Below, piece after piece: positions 8,401 to 18,064 of a DNA stretch of 64,000 bases. Each line of letters starts with the position of its first letter. Position 1 is the stretch's first letter. Source of the stretch: DATLLN01 sp963797175 (GTDB taxonomy: Bacteria > Actinomycetota > Thermoleophilia > Gaiellales > JAICJC01); NCBI GenBank assembly GCA_963797175.1, contig CAWCOL010000009.1, forward strand, positions 620,001 to 684,000, given 5' to 3'. A program made the position numbers and the translations under genes. A model generated the notes under the pieces. The model was not told the DNA's origin, did no database searches, and saw only the letters and a program-made list of their open reading frames with translations.

Positions 8401-9000
8401 ATGACGCGGGGCAGAGGGCTACTGACAGTGGTGCTGGCAGGACTGCTGCTGCTGTCGACGGCGGCTCCGGCACTCGCCGACAACGCCCCACCACCCCCAC
8501 CACCGCCGCCCGGTGGTGGCGGCGGGAGCAGCGGCGGAGGCTCCTCCGGGGGCGGTTCCTCCGGCGGCGGCTCCAGCGGAGGATCGTCGACGACAACCAC
8601 CACCAGCAGCTCCGGCTCCTCAGGCTCCAGCTCCACGACCAGCACAGGCTCCAGCTCCAGCAACACGACACCGCCTCCGGCCACGCACCACAAGAAGCCG
8701 AAGGCGCACAAGAAGACCGTCCACAAGGCGAAGCCCAAGCCGCCCGTTCCGCTCCCCAGCGGCCAGCCCGCCGACCACCACGCCGAAATCGCCAGCAGCC
8801 TTCCCACAGTGACAGCGATCTCCACCATCTCGAGCGCGACCGTCGCGACCCCGGCGACGCCGTCGTCGATGACCTCGAACGCCGTCTGGATCGTGGTGGG
8901 CGCAGCCGCCGTCCCGCTCGTCCTGATCGCCGCCTTCGCCGCGCTCCGGCCGTCATTCCGACGGCGGGCCGCCCAGCGCAGCAGGCCCGTCGCCCGTTAG
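8401..9000 (+). CDS. Secreted, C-terminally membrane-anchored Pro/Gly/Ser/Thr-rich protein
   Basis: 199 residues from the ATG at 8401, chosen because it puts a classic signal peptide at the very N-terminus (LLTVVLAGLLLLSTAAPALA). A frame opening at 8353 would add an unlikely leader. The mature part is low complexity: a proline run, Gly/Ser-rich repeats, a Ser/Thr stretch and a Lys/His-rich patch (HHKKPKAHKKTVHKAKPKP). It ends in one membrane helix (AVWIVVGAAAVPLVLIAAFA) and a basic tail. The layout suggests a wall-spanning stalk fixed in the membrane. It ends only 13 bases before the giant ASH-domain protein, so the two are probably one transcription unit and may act together on the cell surface. 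Confidence 0.75.
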   Translation: MTRGRGLLTVVLAGLLLLSTAAPALADNAPPPPPPPPGGGGGSSGGGSSGGGSSGGGSSGGSSTTTTTSSSGSSGSSSTTSTGSSSSNTTPPPATHHKKPKAHKKTVHKAKPKPPVPLPSGQPADHHAEIASSLPTVTAISTISSATVATPATPSSMTSNAVWIVVGAAAVPLVLIAAFAALRPSFRRRAAQRSRPVAR

Positions 9001-9013
9001 ATCGAGGAGCAGC

Positions 9014-12000
9014 ATGAAATCTCGCCGCCGTATCGTCGCGCTCGTCGCCGTCCTCTCTGGGCTCGCCCTGGCCGCCCAGAGCGCCCAGGCGACCGTCGGG
9101 CCTGTCGGCTTCGACCCACCCACCGGGGTGGCGTTCGGCGCGCATGCGGCCGGCACGACGACGGCCCAGACGGTGACGCTGACGAACGAGGGCGACGAGG
9201 ATCTCGTGTTCGACGCGGCCGGCGTCTCGCTGTCCGGCACCAACGCCGACCAGTTCGCGCTCGCGAACGACACCTGCTCCGGCGCGACGGTGCCCGCCGG
9301 ACTGACCTGCACCTTCGACGTGCGGTTCTCGCCCACCACGCACGTGGACGCGACCGCGGCCGTCTCCTTCTCGGCCAACGTTGCCGTCGCCGACTACCCG
9401 CTGTCCGGCACCGGCCAGGCCGGCGAGATCACCGAGAGCGCGATCCCCGTGTTCCCCAAGCGCGACGTCGGCACCGTCAGCCCGCCTCGCAACGTCACCA
9501 TCCGCAACGTGGGCAACATCCCGGTCACGGTGGGCACACCGTCCACGGGCAACGCCGCGTTCGTCATCCAGAGCACGACCTGCGCCGGCGCCGTGCTCGC
9601 CCCCAACGCCATCTGCCGCGTGATGCTGGCCTTCGCGCCGCTCAGCCCCGGCGTTTTCAACGACGCGCTGACCGTCCCCAGCGACGCCAACACGGCGATC
9701 GGGGCGCTCTCCGGCACCGGCATCCAGGGCGCGGTCACGATCACGCCCGCATCGCACGCGCTGACGTTCACCTCGCAGGTCGGCGTGGCCAGCGGTGAGC
9801 AGCAGATCAAGCTGAAGAACACCGGCAACTCGTCGGTGACGATCACCGCCCACACCACGCCGGGCGGCGATTTCACGGTCAGCTCCGACACGTGCACCGG
9901 CGTCACCCTGGCCGGCGCCGCGACCTGCGCGATCGGCGTCAAGTTCACGCCCAGCGGGCCCGGCGCGGCCACGGAGCAGTCGATCGACATCTCCTACACC
10001 GGCGCGGCCGACACCCACCAGACCGTCACCCTCGACGGCACCGGCACCCAGGGCACCGTCAACGTCTCGACCACCGCGATCACGTTCCCGGACACCCCGG
10101 TCGGGCAGACCAGCATGAGCATCCCGATCACGGTCACGAACAACGGCAGCGCCGACGTGACCATGGGCACGGCGAGCCTCCCCGCCGGCGACTTCCAGAT
10201 CGCGACCGACAACTGCTCGGGGAACACGGTGCATGCGGGCGGCGACACCTGCGCGATCCGCGTCAGCTTCACGCCGTCGGCCGCAGGCGCCTCGGCGGAG
10301 CGCACCGTCACGATCGCCTACACCGGCGCCCCGGGTTCGCCCCAGGCCGTCACGCTGGACGGCAACGGCATCCAGGGCACCGTCGGCATCAACCCGGCCG
10401 ACGGCAACATCGACTTCCCCGACACGGTGGTCGGGCAGAGCAGCAACGACGCGATCGTCGTCACCAACAACGGCAGCGCCACGGTGCACATCACCGGGCC
10501 GATCGCACAGCCCGGAGCGCCGTTCAGCATCGTCGCCACCGCCTGCGCCAACAAGGACCTCGCGCCGGGCGGCTCGTGCACGATCCCCGTCACCTTCACC
10601 CCCACCGCGCGCGGCGCGGCAGCGACCGGCACCGTCACGGTCGCCTACACCGGCGCGCCCGGCTCGCCTCAGAGCGTCACCCTGGACGGCAACGGCCTGC
10701 GCGGCGTGCTGGGCACCAACAAAACTGCGATCGCGTTCCCGCCGACCGCGCTCGGCACCACCTCGAACAGCAGCGTGACCGTCTCGAACACCGGTGACGC
10801 CGACATGCACGTGGCGGCGCCCGCCGCCCCGGGCGGCGACTTCTCGGTGGACGCCAGCAACTGCACCGCCGCCGTGCTGCACCCGGGCGACACCTGCTCG
10901 GTGGGCGTCACCTATGCGCCCTCGGCGATCGGGGCTTCGGCAGGCAAGACGCTGACGATCACCTCGGCCGACGCGGACGGCTCGCCCAAGACGGTCAACC
11001 TGACGGGCTCCGGCACCGCCGGCGGCACCGTCGGCGTCACGCCGGGCACGCTGCCCTTCGGCCAGGTGCCGGTGACCACCGACAGCGCCGGCCAGACCGT
11101 GACCGTCAAGAACTCCGGCACCGCGCCGGTGACGATGGGCGCCGTCAGCGCGTCGGGCAGCCAGTACCAGGTGACCAACGGCTGCGCCGGCAAGACGCTC
11201 GCAATCAGCGGCGCCGCCGCTTCCTGCACGATCACCGTCGCGTTCGCGCCGACCGCGACCGGCGCCGACCCCCAGACGCTGACGATCGCCTACGCCGGCG
11301 CCGACACGACGCAGTCCACGGTCGCACTGACCGGCACCGGCACCCAGGCCGTGATCGGCGTCTCGCCGGGGACCATCCCCTTTGACCCGCAGCCGGTCGG
11401 CACGACCAGCCCCGCGCAGACGATCACCGTCACCAACAGCGGCACCGCCGACACGACGATGGGCACCGTCTCGCTCCCGTCCGGGCCGTACGCGATCACC
11501 GCCGACAACTGCTCGGGCAACGTCGTCCATGCGGGCGGCGACACCTGCATCGTCAAGGTCGCGTTCACCCCGACCGTGAACGGCGCCGCGCCCAGCCGTC
11601 TGCTCTCGATCCCGTTCTCGGGCGGCGGCGCGGCCAACTCGCCGAAGACGGTGAACCTCTCCGGCAGCGGCACGCCGGGCGGCAGCATCGCCGTCACGCC
11701 GGGCACGCTCGCCTTCGGCCAGGTGCCGGTCGGGACGACCAGCGCCGGCCAGACGGTCACCGTCACGAACTCGGGCACCGACGTCGTCGTGATGGGCGCC
11801 GTCGCGCTCCCGGCCGGCTCCGACTACCAGCTGACGAACGGCTGCGCGGGCGTCACGCTGGCCACCAGCGGCGCAGCGGCCAAGTGCACGATCACCGTCG
11901 CGTTCAAGCCCACGGCGATCGGCACCGACCCCGACACGCTGACGGTCAAGTACACCGGCGCCGACACGACGCAGGCCACTGTCGCGCTGACCGGCACCGG

Positions 12001-14572
12001 GACGCAGGCCGTGATCGGCGTCGCGCCCGGCACGATCCCGTTCGGCCCCCAGGCGGTGGGCACCACCAGTGCGGCGCAGACCGTGACCGTGACCAACAGC
12101 GGCAGCGCCGACGCGACCATGGGCACCGTCTCGCTGCCCTCCGGGCCCTACAGCATCACGGCGGATACCTGCTCGGGCAACGTCGTCCACGCGGGCGGCG
12201 ACACCTGCACCGTGAAGGTCGCGTTCACGCCGACGGTCAGCGGTGCGGCGCCCGGCCGCCTGCTCTCGATCCCGTTCTCCGGCGGCGGCTCGACCGGCTC
12301 GCCCAAGACGGTGAACCTCTCCGGCACCGGCACGCCCGGCGGCAGCATCGGTGTCGCGCCGACCTCGCTCGCATTCGGCCAGGTGCCGATCACGACCACC
12401 AGCGCCGGCCAGACAGTCACGGTCACCAACTCGGGCACCGACGTCGTCGTGATGGGCACCGTGACAGTTCCCACCGGCTCCGACTACGTGCTCACCAACG
12501 GCTGCGCCGGCAAGACGCTGGCGACCAGCGGGGCGGCGGCCAAGTGCACGATCACCGTCGCGTTCGCACCGACCGCGACCGGGGCCGACCCGGACGCGCT
12601 GACGATCCGCTACACCGGCGCCGACACCACGCAGAACACGGTGGCGCTGACCGGCACGGGCACCCAGGCCGTGATCGGATCCTCGCCGGCAGCGATCGCC
12701 TTCCCGGACACCGACCTTGGCACCACCAGCCCCGCCCAGACGATCACCGTCACCAACAGCGGCACGGCCGACGCCACCATCGGCACCGTCGCGCTGCCGA
12801 CGGGCGCGTTCGGCGTCACAGCCGACACATGCACCGGCGCGGTCATCCACGCGAGCGGCGGCACCTGCACGGTCAAGGTCGCATTCACGCCGACCGCGGT
12901 CGGCGCGGCGCCCGGCCGCAGCGTCACGATCCCGTACTCGGGCGGCGGCGCCGCGGGCACCAACCGGACGGTCGCGCTGACCGGCAACGGCACGCCCGGC
13001 GGCACGGTCACGATCGACAAGACCGCGCTCGACTTCGGCAACGTCAAGGTGGGGACGACCAGCGTCGCCCAGACCGTGACGCTCAAGAACACCGGCACCT
13101 CGACCGTCGCCATCAGCTCGGGCGGCGCCGTGTTCCAGCCGCAGACCGCGCCGTACACGATGACGGACGGCTGCGCCGGCAAGACGCTGGCCGTCAGCGG
13201 CGCCGCGGCGTCCTGCACCATCACGGTCAGCTTCAAGCCGACCGACGCCGTCGACGACTCGAGCCGGCTCTCGATCGGCTACTCGGGCGCGGACGACGGC
13301 GGCAAGCTGGTCGACCTGAGCGGCACCGGCACCGTGCCGGCGCTGACGTTCTCACCGGCCACCGGGCTCACCTTCTCGACCCCCGTCGGCTCGACCAGCG
13401 CGGCCCAGACGCTGACCGTCAAGAACACCGGCAACGCCGTCATGAACCTCTCCGGCGTGACGCTGACCGGCACGAACAAGACGCTGTTCCACATCAGCGC
13501 GACCACCTGCGGCACCACCATCGCCGCGGCCGGCAGCTGCACGGTCGGCGTCACGTTCAGCCCGACGTCCTCGGCGCTGGCCACCGCCTCGATCCAGGTC
13601 GGGGACGACGCCGCCGGCGCGCCGCACCTTGCGAACCTGAGCGGCACCGGCACGGTGCCCGGCATCCAGACCGCGCCCACGTCGCTGACGTTCGACCCGC
13701 TCCAGGACGGCCTGGTCTCGGTCGCGAAGCCGGTGACGATCAAGAACACCGGCGCTGCGCCGCTCGTGATCGGCACGATCACCGTGACCGGCGCCAACAA
13801 CCTCAGCTTCATCATCAAGAGCGGCGGCGACGCCTGCAGCGGCAAGACGATCGCGCCGGCCGGCACGTGCATCGTCCAGGTGCAGTTCCGGCCGCGCCTG
13901 ATCTCGGCCAAGGTCGCCTCACTCTCGATCCCCAGCAACGCGGGCTCCACCGCGAACGTCGCGCTGGCGGGCAACTCGATCGCCCCGCCGCCGGTGACGG
14001 CGCTGAAGGGCGCGGTCGGCTGCACCACCGCACAGCTGACCTGGACGGCGCCGAGCGCCCCCCAGTTCAACCGGGTCGTCGTGGTGCGGAACCGCGACCA
14101 CGAGCCGACGTCGCCCACCGACGGCACCGTGCTCCCCCACGGCACCGGCACGCTGAGCGACTCCAAGCTGGTGATGCTGAACACGTACCACTACGCCGTC
14201 TTCGCGGTGTACACGGCCTACGACGACGCGGAGCGGCTGATCAACGCCAAGCCGGCGGTGATCGGCCTGTTCACCAGCCGCGTGTGCTCCCCGATGAACG
14301 GCGCCAGCATCGCCGACCTGACGCCGCTGGTGGACTGGAACCCGTTCACGGCCGGCAGCACGTATGCGATCCGGCTGGTCAACTCGGGCGGGACGACGAT
14401 CAACGTCAAGTACCCGACGATGACGCAGTTCCAGATCCTCGCGTCCTGGAGCTACGGCGGCGCGACGCGGAGGCTCGGCAGCGGGCAGACGTACACCTGC
14501 TACGTCTACGCCTACAACAGCCAGTACCCGGTGGGCCGGCTGATCGGCTTCACCAAGTTCACCGAGCGCTGA
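9014..14572 (+). CDS. Giant secreted protein with ~15 tandem ASH-type (choice-of-anchor D) domains
   Basis: 1852 residues with a clear signal peptide (MKSRRRIVALVAVLSGLALA, cleavage near AQA) and GAGGAG just before the ATG. From residue about 30 to 1650 it is a string of about 15 domains of 105-120 residues. Each begins with a G-T/I-x-G start, then an 'F...VG.TS..Q.VT..N.G' strand pattern, and contains paired cysteines (TCSG ... GGDTC). This is the ASPM/SPD-2/hydin-like 'choice-of-anchor D' immunoglobulin-like fold. The last about 200 residues (from PPPVTALKGAVGCTTAQLTW) form fibronectin-like and terminal beta domains. No enzyme motif is seen, so a structural or adhesive surface role is inferred. 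Coupled with the anchored stalk protein upstream. Confidence 0.85.
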   Translation: MKSRRRIVALVAVLSGLALAAQSAQATVGPVGFDPPTGVAFGAHAAGTTTAQTVTLTNEGDEDLVFDAAGVSLSGTNADQFALANDTCSGATVPAGLTCTFDVRFSPTTHVDATAAVSFSANVAVADYPLSGTGQAGEITESAIPVFPKRDVGTVSPPRNVTIRNVGNIPVTVGTPSTGNAAFVIQSTTCAGAVLAPNAICRVMLAFAPLSPGVFNDALTVPSDANTAIGALSGTGIQGAVTITPASHALTFTSQVGVASGEQQIKLKNTGNSSVTITAHTTPGGDFTVSSDTCTGVTLAGAATCAIGVKFTPSGPGAATEQSIDISYTGAADTHQTVTLDGTGTQGTVNVSTTAITFPDTPVGQTSMSIPITVTNNGSADVTMGTASLPAGDFQIATDNCSGNTVHAGGDTCAIRVSFTPSAAGASAERTVTIAYTGAPGSPQAVTLDGNGIQGTVGINPADGNIDFPDTVVGQSSNDAIVVTNNGSATVHITGPIAQPGAPFSIVATACANKDLAPGGSCTIPVTFTPTARGAAATGTVTVAYTGAPGSPQSVTLDGNGLRGVLGTNKTAIAFPPTALGTTSNSSVTVSNTGDADMHVAAPAAPGGDFSVDASNCTAAVLHPGDTCSVGVTYAPSAIGASAGKTLTITSADADGSPKTVNLTGSGTAGGTVGVTPGTLPFGQVPVTTDSAGQTVTVKNSGTAPVTMGAVSASGSQYQVTNGCAGKTLAISGAAASCTITVAFAPTATGADPQTLTIAYAGADTTQSTVALTGTGTQAVIGVSPGTIPFDPQPVGTTSPAQTITVTNSGTADTTMGTVSLPSGPYAITADNCSGNVVHAGGDTCIVKVAFTPTVNGAAPSRLLSIPFSGGGAANSPKTVNLSGSGTPGGSIAVTPGTLAFGQVPVGTTSAGQTVTVTNSGTDVVVMGAVALPAGSDYQLTNGCAGVTLATSGAAAKCTITVAFKPTAIGTDPDTLTVKYTGADTTQATVALTGTGTQAVIGVAPGTIPFGPQAVGTTSAAQTVTVTNSGSADATMGTVSLPSGPYSITADTCSGNVVHAGGDTCTVKVAFTPTVSGAAPGRLLSIPFSGGGSTGSPKTVNLSGTGTPGGSIGVAPTSLAFGQVPITTTSAGQTVTVTNSGTDVVVMGTVTVPTGSDYVLTNGCAGKTLATSGAAAKCTITVAFAPTATGADPDALTIRYTGADTTQNTVALTGTGTQAVIGSSPAAIAFPDTDLGTTSPAQTITVTNSGTADATIGTVALPTGAFGVTADTCTGAVIHASGGTCTVKVAFTPTAVGAAPGRSVTIPYSGGGAAGTNRTVALTGNGTPGGTVTIDKTALDFGNVKVGTTSVAQTVTLKNTGTSTVAISSGGAVFQPQTAPYTMTDGCAGKTLAVSGAAASCTITVSFKPTDAVDDSSRLSIGYSGADDGGKLVDLSGTGTVPALTFSPATGLTFSTPVGSTSAAQTLTVKNTGNAVMNLSGVTLTGTNKTLFHISATTCGTTIAAAGSCTVGVTFSPTSSALATASIQVGDDAAGAPHLANLSGTGTVPGIQTAPTSLTFDPLQDGLVSVAKPVTIKNTGAAPLVIGTITVTGANNLSFIIKSGGDACSGKTIAPAGTCIVQVQFRPRLISAKVASLSIPSNAGSTANVALAGNSIAPPPVTALKGAVGCTTAQLTWTAPSAPQFNRVVVVRNRDHEPTSPTDGTVLPHGTGTLSDSKLVMLNTYHYAVFAVYTAYDDAERLINAKPAVIGLFTSRVCSPMNGASIADLTPLVDWNPFTAGSTYAIRLVNSGGTTINVKYPTMTQFQILASWSYGGATRRLGSGQTYTCYVYAYNSQYPVGRLIGFTKFTER
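11021..13010 (+). repeat. Higher-order ~660-bp internal repeat (three two-domain units)
   Basis: Within the giant gene the start motif GTQAVIG recurs at 11341, 12001 and 12661, exactly 660 bp apart. GTPGGS/T recurs near 11671, 12331 and 12991, again 660 bp apart; the preceding copy near 11021 is a few bases out of register. Each unit holds two alternating ASH domains (220 codons). Long stretches are nearly identical at DNA level, which points to recent duplication. Confidence 0.75.
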
Positions 14573-14580
14573 CCGCCCGT

Positions 14581-15657
14581 CTACGGGACGAGGTAGCCGA
14601 GCGCGACGTACGCGAAGAGCAGGATCTGCGCCGTCGGCGCGAACACCGAGTAGAAGCGGTGCAGCGTCGGGTGGCGCAGGCCGAGGTCGGCGAGCGAGAA
14701 GAACACCGGGAAGGCGACCAGCCCGAAGCGTCCCGATGACTGGAGGATCCCGGCCACCAGCGGCATCGCGAAGATGCCGGCGACGTAGAGGATGTCCTCG
14801 ACCCGGTGTCGGGCGAAGATCGGCCGCCGGACAACGGGGATCAGGAGCGACGCGTACACCAGCACCGCCAGCACGCTGAGCAGGTGCACGGGCCGCTGGT
14901 CGGTCGCGAAGTCGCTGAGCTCGGTGAACAGCGCCAGCGGCGGCACGCTGGGATGCCCGCCCCACTGCGACTGGACGTGCACCATCGCCAGCCAGTCGCC
15001 CGTGTCGCGGTGCAGCAGCGCCGAGAACATGCCGAAGCCGACCGCCGGGGCGACCGAGGCCAGCGCCCACGCCGGGCTGCGCCGGCGCCACGCGATCCAC
15101 AGCAGCGGCGCGATCAGGGCCAGGCCTGTCACGCGCGTCAGCCCCGCCAGCAGGCCGAGGGCTGCCGCCTGCGCCGGGCGGTCGCGGTCGACGAACACGA
15201 ACAGCCAGACGGCCAGGGCCAGGAAGATCCCCTCCGTGTACGCCAGCGAGAAGACGAAGGCGAACGGCGAGAGCAGGATGTAGAGGACGGCGCGCTGGGC
15301 GATCGCCTCGGACAGCCGCTCGCGGGCGAGCGTGTACATGCCGACCAGGGCCGCCAGCAGGGCGAGGCTCGAGATCGCCAGCGCGGCGACCGCGTCGCCG
15401 GCGCCCGGCACGTTGCGGGCGACGTCGATCAGCGCCGGGTAGAGCGGGAAGAACGCGACCGAGTTCGTCCCGGTCAGGTAGCCGATGTGGGAGATCTGGA
15501 TGTAGTAGACCGAGTCCCAGCCGGTCAGGGCGATCCAGGGCTGGGTCTGCCACTCCTCGATGTGCCGGTGCCACGCCAGCTGCGACGTCACCAGCACTCC
15601 CAGGCTCAAGGTGACGACGCGGCTTGCCGACCACAGCAAGAGCACGCGGCGCCACAT
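14581..15657 (-). CDS. PIG-V-like mannosyltransferase family membrane protein
   Basis: 358 residues from the ATG at 15657. A longer frame to 15873 runs through the tRNA-Ser on the other strand and is rejected. TACGAT lies eight bases upstream of the ATG, so the mRNA is likely leaderless. The protein has about nine to ten hydrophobic segments. The early loop WDSVYYIQISHIGY followed by FFPLYPALI matches the PIG-V/GPI-mannosyltransferase-II-like family, where the WDS/xxY loop holds the catalytic Asp; bacterial members use polyprenyl-phosphate mannose. A glycan or lipoglycan role is likely; the acceptor is unknown. Convergent with the giant surface protein, nine bases apart. Confidence 0.75.
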   Translation of the reverse strand: MWRRVLLLWSASRVVTLSLGVLVTSQLAWHRHIEEWQTQPWIALTGWDSVYYIQISHIGYLTGTNSVAFFPLYPALIDVARNVPGAGDAVAALAISSLALLAALVGMYTLARERLSEAIAQRAVLYILLSPFAFVFSLAYTEGIFLALAVWLFVFVDRDRPAQAAALGLLAGLTRVTGLALIAPLLWIAWRRRSPAWALASVAPAVGFGMFSALLHRDTGDWLAMVHVQSQWGGHPSVPPLALFTELSDFATDQRPVHLLSVLAVLVYASLLIPVVRRPIFARHRVEDILYVAGIFAMPLVAGILQSSGRFGLVAFPVFFSLADLGLRHPTLHRFYSVFAPTAQILLFAYVALGYLVP

Positions 15658-15710
15658 GGCGCGGTATCGTACTGACCACGAGCCGCCCGCGTCCGCGTGG
15701 TGCGGTACCA

Positions 15711-15800
15711 GGAGAGGTGGCCGAGTGGCTGAAGGCGCCCGCCTGCTAAGTGGGTCTGGGGGGTAAACCTCCAGCGAGGGTTCGAATCCCTCCCTCTCCG
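15711..15800 (+). tRNA. tRNA-Ser (anticodon GCT)
   Basis: Type II tRNA of 90 bases. The acceptor stem pairs GGAGAGG (15711-15717) with CCTCTCC (15793-15799), discriminator G. The anticodon stem is CCCGC/GTGGG around loop CTGCTAA, giving anticodon GCT at 15745-15747 (reads AGC/AGU). The long variable arm and the T-loop GGTTCGAATCC are clear. CCA is not encoded. Confidence 0.95.
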
Positions 15801-15835
15801 TTTCGGCACACGATGTTCCCGGACAAGGCGGCGGC

Positions 15836-16528
15836 TTGAGTCGAGAGCGGTGGATGGCGCTGGCGTTCGCCATCGGATCGATGTGCTTTCTGGTCGGCCC
15901 GTTCCCCGGCTACGCGAACCTGGTCGGCGCGCGCGCGGACGCGGCGACGTTCTTCGTCGGCTCGATCTTCTTCACCGTGGGAGGCGGCCTCCAGACGTCG
16001 ATGGCGTTCGCGCGCCGTCACGACCACGGCGCCGGGCGGGCCGCATGGTGGAGCGCCACCGTGCAGTCGGCCGGGACGGTGTTCTTCAACATCTCGACGT
16101 TCGCGGCGCTCCACACGGCCTTCTCCAACGCGCACTACGACCGGCTGGTCTGGCGGCCGGACGCGCTGGGCTCGGTGTGCTTCCTGGTGTCGGGTGCGAT
16201 CGCCTACCGCGCGGCGCCGCGGCGCGGATGGCTGCCGCTGCGGGGTGCGCACGGGTGGTGGGAGCCCGCCGTGAACCTGCTCGGCTGCATCTTCTTCGGC
16301 GTGTCGGCGATCGCCGGGTTCGTGGTGCCGTCGAGCGGATCGATCATCGATCTCGCGGCCGCCAACTGGAACACCTGCCTGGGCGCGGCGTGCTTCCTGG
16401 CCTGCGCCGTCGGCACGCTGCGCAGCGATCGGACCTCGAAGATCGTCCGGCGACACCACCGCCTCGGCCTCCGGGACGCCGCCCCGGATCACGTGGCTCA
16501 GCGCCCGGTGCCTCCGTCGGCGGCGTAG
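15836..16528 (+). CDS. YrhK-like multi-pass membrane protein, unknown function
   Basis: About 230 residues, with six or so hydrophobic segments in two similar halves: FAIGSMCFLVGPFPGY and VGSIFFTVGGGLQT in the first, LGSVCFLVSGAIAY and LGAACFLACAVGTL in the second. The 'GS.CFL.G' pattern resembles the YrhK domain of unknown function. The frame can start at TTG 15836 or ATG 15854; neither has a good Shine-Dalgarno, and the ATG would leave a more usual short N-terminus. Its 3' end overlaps the convergent spermidine-synthase-like gene by 31 bases, so the last residues are probably non-essential tail. Confidence 0.65.
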   Translation: MSRERWMALAFAIGSMCFLVGPFPGYANLVGARADAATFFVGSIFFTVGGGLQTSMAFARRHDHGAGRAAWWSATVQSAGTVFFNISTFAALHTAFSNAHYDRLVWRPDALGSVCFLVSGAIAYRAAPRRGWLPLRGAHGWWEPAVNLLGCIFFGVSAIAGFVVPSSGSIIDLAAANWNTCLGAACFLACAVGTLRSDRTSKIVRRHHRLGLRDAAPDHVAQRPVPPSAA

Positions 16529-17997
16529 CGGACGATCATCTGATCGGTCATCCACTCGACGGGCGCCCGGTCGTCGGTCAGCGGGTCGCTGCTCGGCGCC
16601 ACCGGCTTCGCGTGGTCGAGCGCGGACGCCGCGACTGCGACCAGCCGCGGCGGTGCGCCCTCCAGCCGTAGCCGCAGTTCGTCGGGCGAGACGTGGTCGC
16701 GGAAGCCGGCGACGATCATGTTGAAGGCGCCGGACGGCCACATGTAGACGGTCGCGAACTCGGTGGCCATGGTGCCCGCGATCGCATTCGGGAGCCGGTC
16801 GTCACCAGGCACCCGGCCGACGTTGGCCATCACCACGCCGCCGGGGTTGAGGCGGTCGTGGGCGAGCGACCAGAACTCCTGGGTCGTCAGGTAGAAGGGG
16901 ATGTACGGCTGGCGGAACGCATCCAGGAAGATCGCGTCGTAGTCGGAGCGATGGGTCTCCAGGTAGACCCGGCCGTCGTCGGTGGCGACCCGCACGCGCG
17001 GGTTGTCGTCGAGGCCGAAGTAGCGGCGGCCGGCCGCCGTGACGTCGCCGTCCAGCTCGATGCCGAGCACGTTCACGTCGGGCCAGATCTTGCCGTAGGC
17101 ACGGCCCACGGTGCCCCCCGCGTAGCCGACCATCGCCAGGTTCCGGAGCGGCCGGCCGTGGATCACCGGCGCGAGCAGGAACTGATCCCAGTAGCCGCCC
17201 GTCATCACCGTGTCCGCCTGCCAGATCGAGTGCTCGGCCCAACCCTCGTTGAGGTGGAGCACCCGTGAGCCGTCGCTGCGCTGGACGACCTGGATGAACT
17301 GGTACGGCGACTCGGTCTCGAAGATCACGCCGCTCCCGGGCTTGATCAGCCCGGGCGGCAGCAGCGCCAGGGCCGCGATGGCGGCGGGCACGAGCACGTA
17401 GCGGCGGCCCAGCGCCGGGGCCGCGACCAGCGCCAGCAGCGCGGCGGTCGCGAGCATCGTCCGCCGCGTGCCGATCAGCGGGATCAGGATGGCGACGGGG
17501 ATGAACGTGCCGAGGATGCTGCCCGCCGTCGAGATCGCGTACATCTTGCCGGCCACCTCACCGGCCTTCTCGACCGTCTCCACGCCCAGGCGGACGGCGA
17601 ACGGCGAGGCCATCCCGAGCAGCGTGATGGGCACGGAGAAGATCGCCATCGCGGCAAAGAACGAGCCGAGGAACGCGCCCACCGAGGCGTTCGCGAACGC
17701 GTCGACCGCGACGCTGAGGAGCGGCTCGGCGAGGAACGGTGTGATCGCGATCGCCGCGGCGGCCAGCAGCATCAGCCGGGCCAGGTAGGGCAGGTGCGGA
17801 TGGCGGTCTGCCAGCCGGCCACCGAGGAAGTACCCCGCGGCCAGGTAGATCAGGATCAGGCCGATGATGTTCGCCCAGATCAGGATCGACGCACCGAAGA
17901 ACGGCGCCAGCAACCGGGAGGCCGACATCTCCGTCGACATGGTCGTCGCGCCGGCGACGAACACCAGCGGCGCGAGCAGGCGTCTCGACGCGGTCAC
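16498..17997 (-). CDS. Membrane-fused spermidine synthase-like protein
   Basis: 499 residues. Residues 1-210 hold about six to seven membrane helices, including MSTEMSASRLLAPFFG, which is highly typical of the fused MFS/spermidine-synthase group. The C-terminal 270 residues are a class I methyltransferase-like fold of the spermidine synthase type: LHLNEGWAEHSIW, AMVGYAGGTVGRAYGKI (nucleotide-binding loop), VLGIELDGDVTAAGRRYF, RVRVATDDGRVYLE and YDAIFLDAFRQPYIPF. Whether it makes a polyamine is not known; many family members have uncertain substrates. TACACT lies seven bases before the GTG, so the start is probably leaderless. Confidence 0.85.
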   Translation of the reverse strand: MTASRRLLAPLVFVAGATTMSTEMSASRLLAPFFGASILIWANIIGLILIYLAAGYFLGGRLADRHPHLPYLARLMLLAAAAIAITPFLAEPLLSVAVDAFANASVGAFLGSFFAAMAIFSVPITLLGMASPFAVRLGVETVEKAGEVAGKMYAISTAGSILGTFIPVAILIPLIGTRRTMLATAALLALVAAPALGRRYVLVPAAIAALALLPPGLIKPGSGVIFETESPYQFIQVVQRSDGSRVLHLNEGWAEHSIWQADTVMTGGYWDQFLLAPVIHGRPLRNLAMVGYAGGTVGRAYGKIWPDVNVLGIELDGDVTAAGRRYFGLDDNPRVRVATDDGRVYLETHRSDYDAIFLDAFRQPYIPFYLTTQEFWSLAHDRLNPGGVVMANVGRVPGDDRLPNAIAGTMATEFATVYMWPSGAFNMIVAGFRDHVSPDELRLRLEGAPPRLVAVAASALDHAKPVAPSSDPLTDDRAPVEWMTDQMIVRYAADGGTGR

Positions 17998-18064
17998 GGA
18001 GCCGAGTGTAGACCCGCCGGTCAGATCACAGCCGGGCCGGGATCACCGAGGCGCCCCGCGCCGG

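Noticed and set aside
9014..14572. CRISPR-like or satellite repeat array
   Set aside because: The repeats are codon-phased protein domains within one open frame, not short direct repeats with unique spacers.
8210..14739. Very long open frames antisense to and out of frame with the giant ASH gene (for example 8210-12850 minus, 11884-14739 plus)
   Set aside because: They are Arg/Gly/His-rich shadow translations of a GC-rich repeat gene, with no starts, signal peptide or family patterns.
15658..15873. N-terminal extension of the mannosyltransferase through the tRNA-Ser region
   Set aside because: It translates the antisense of a tRNA and gives the familiar false 'EGFEPSLEVYPP' peptide; a leaderless promoter supports the start at 15657.
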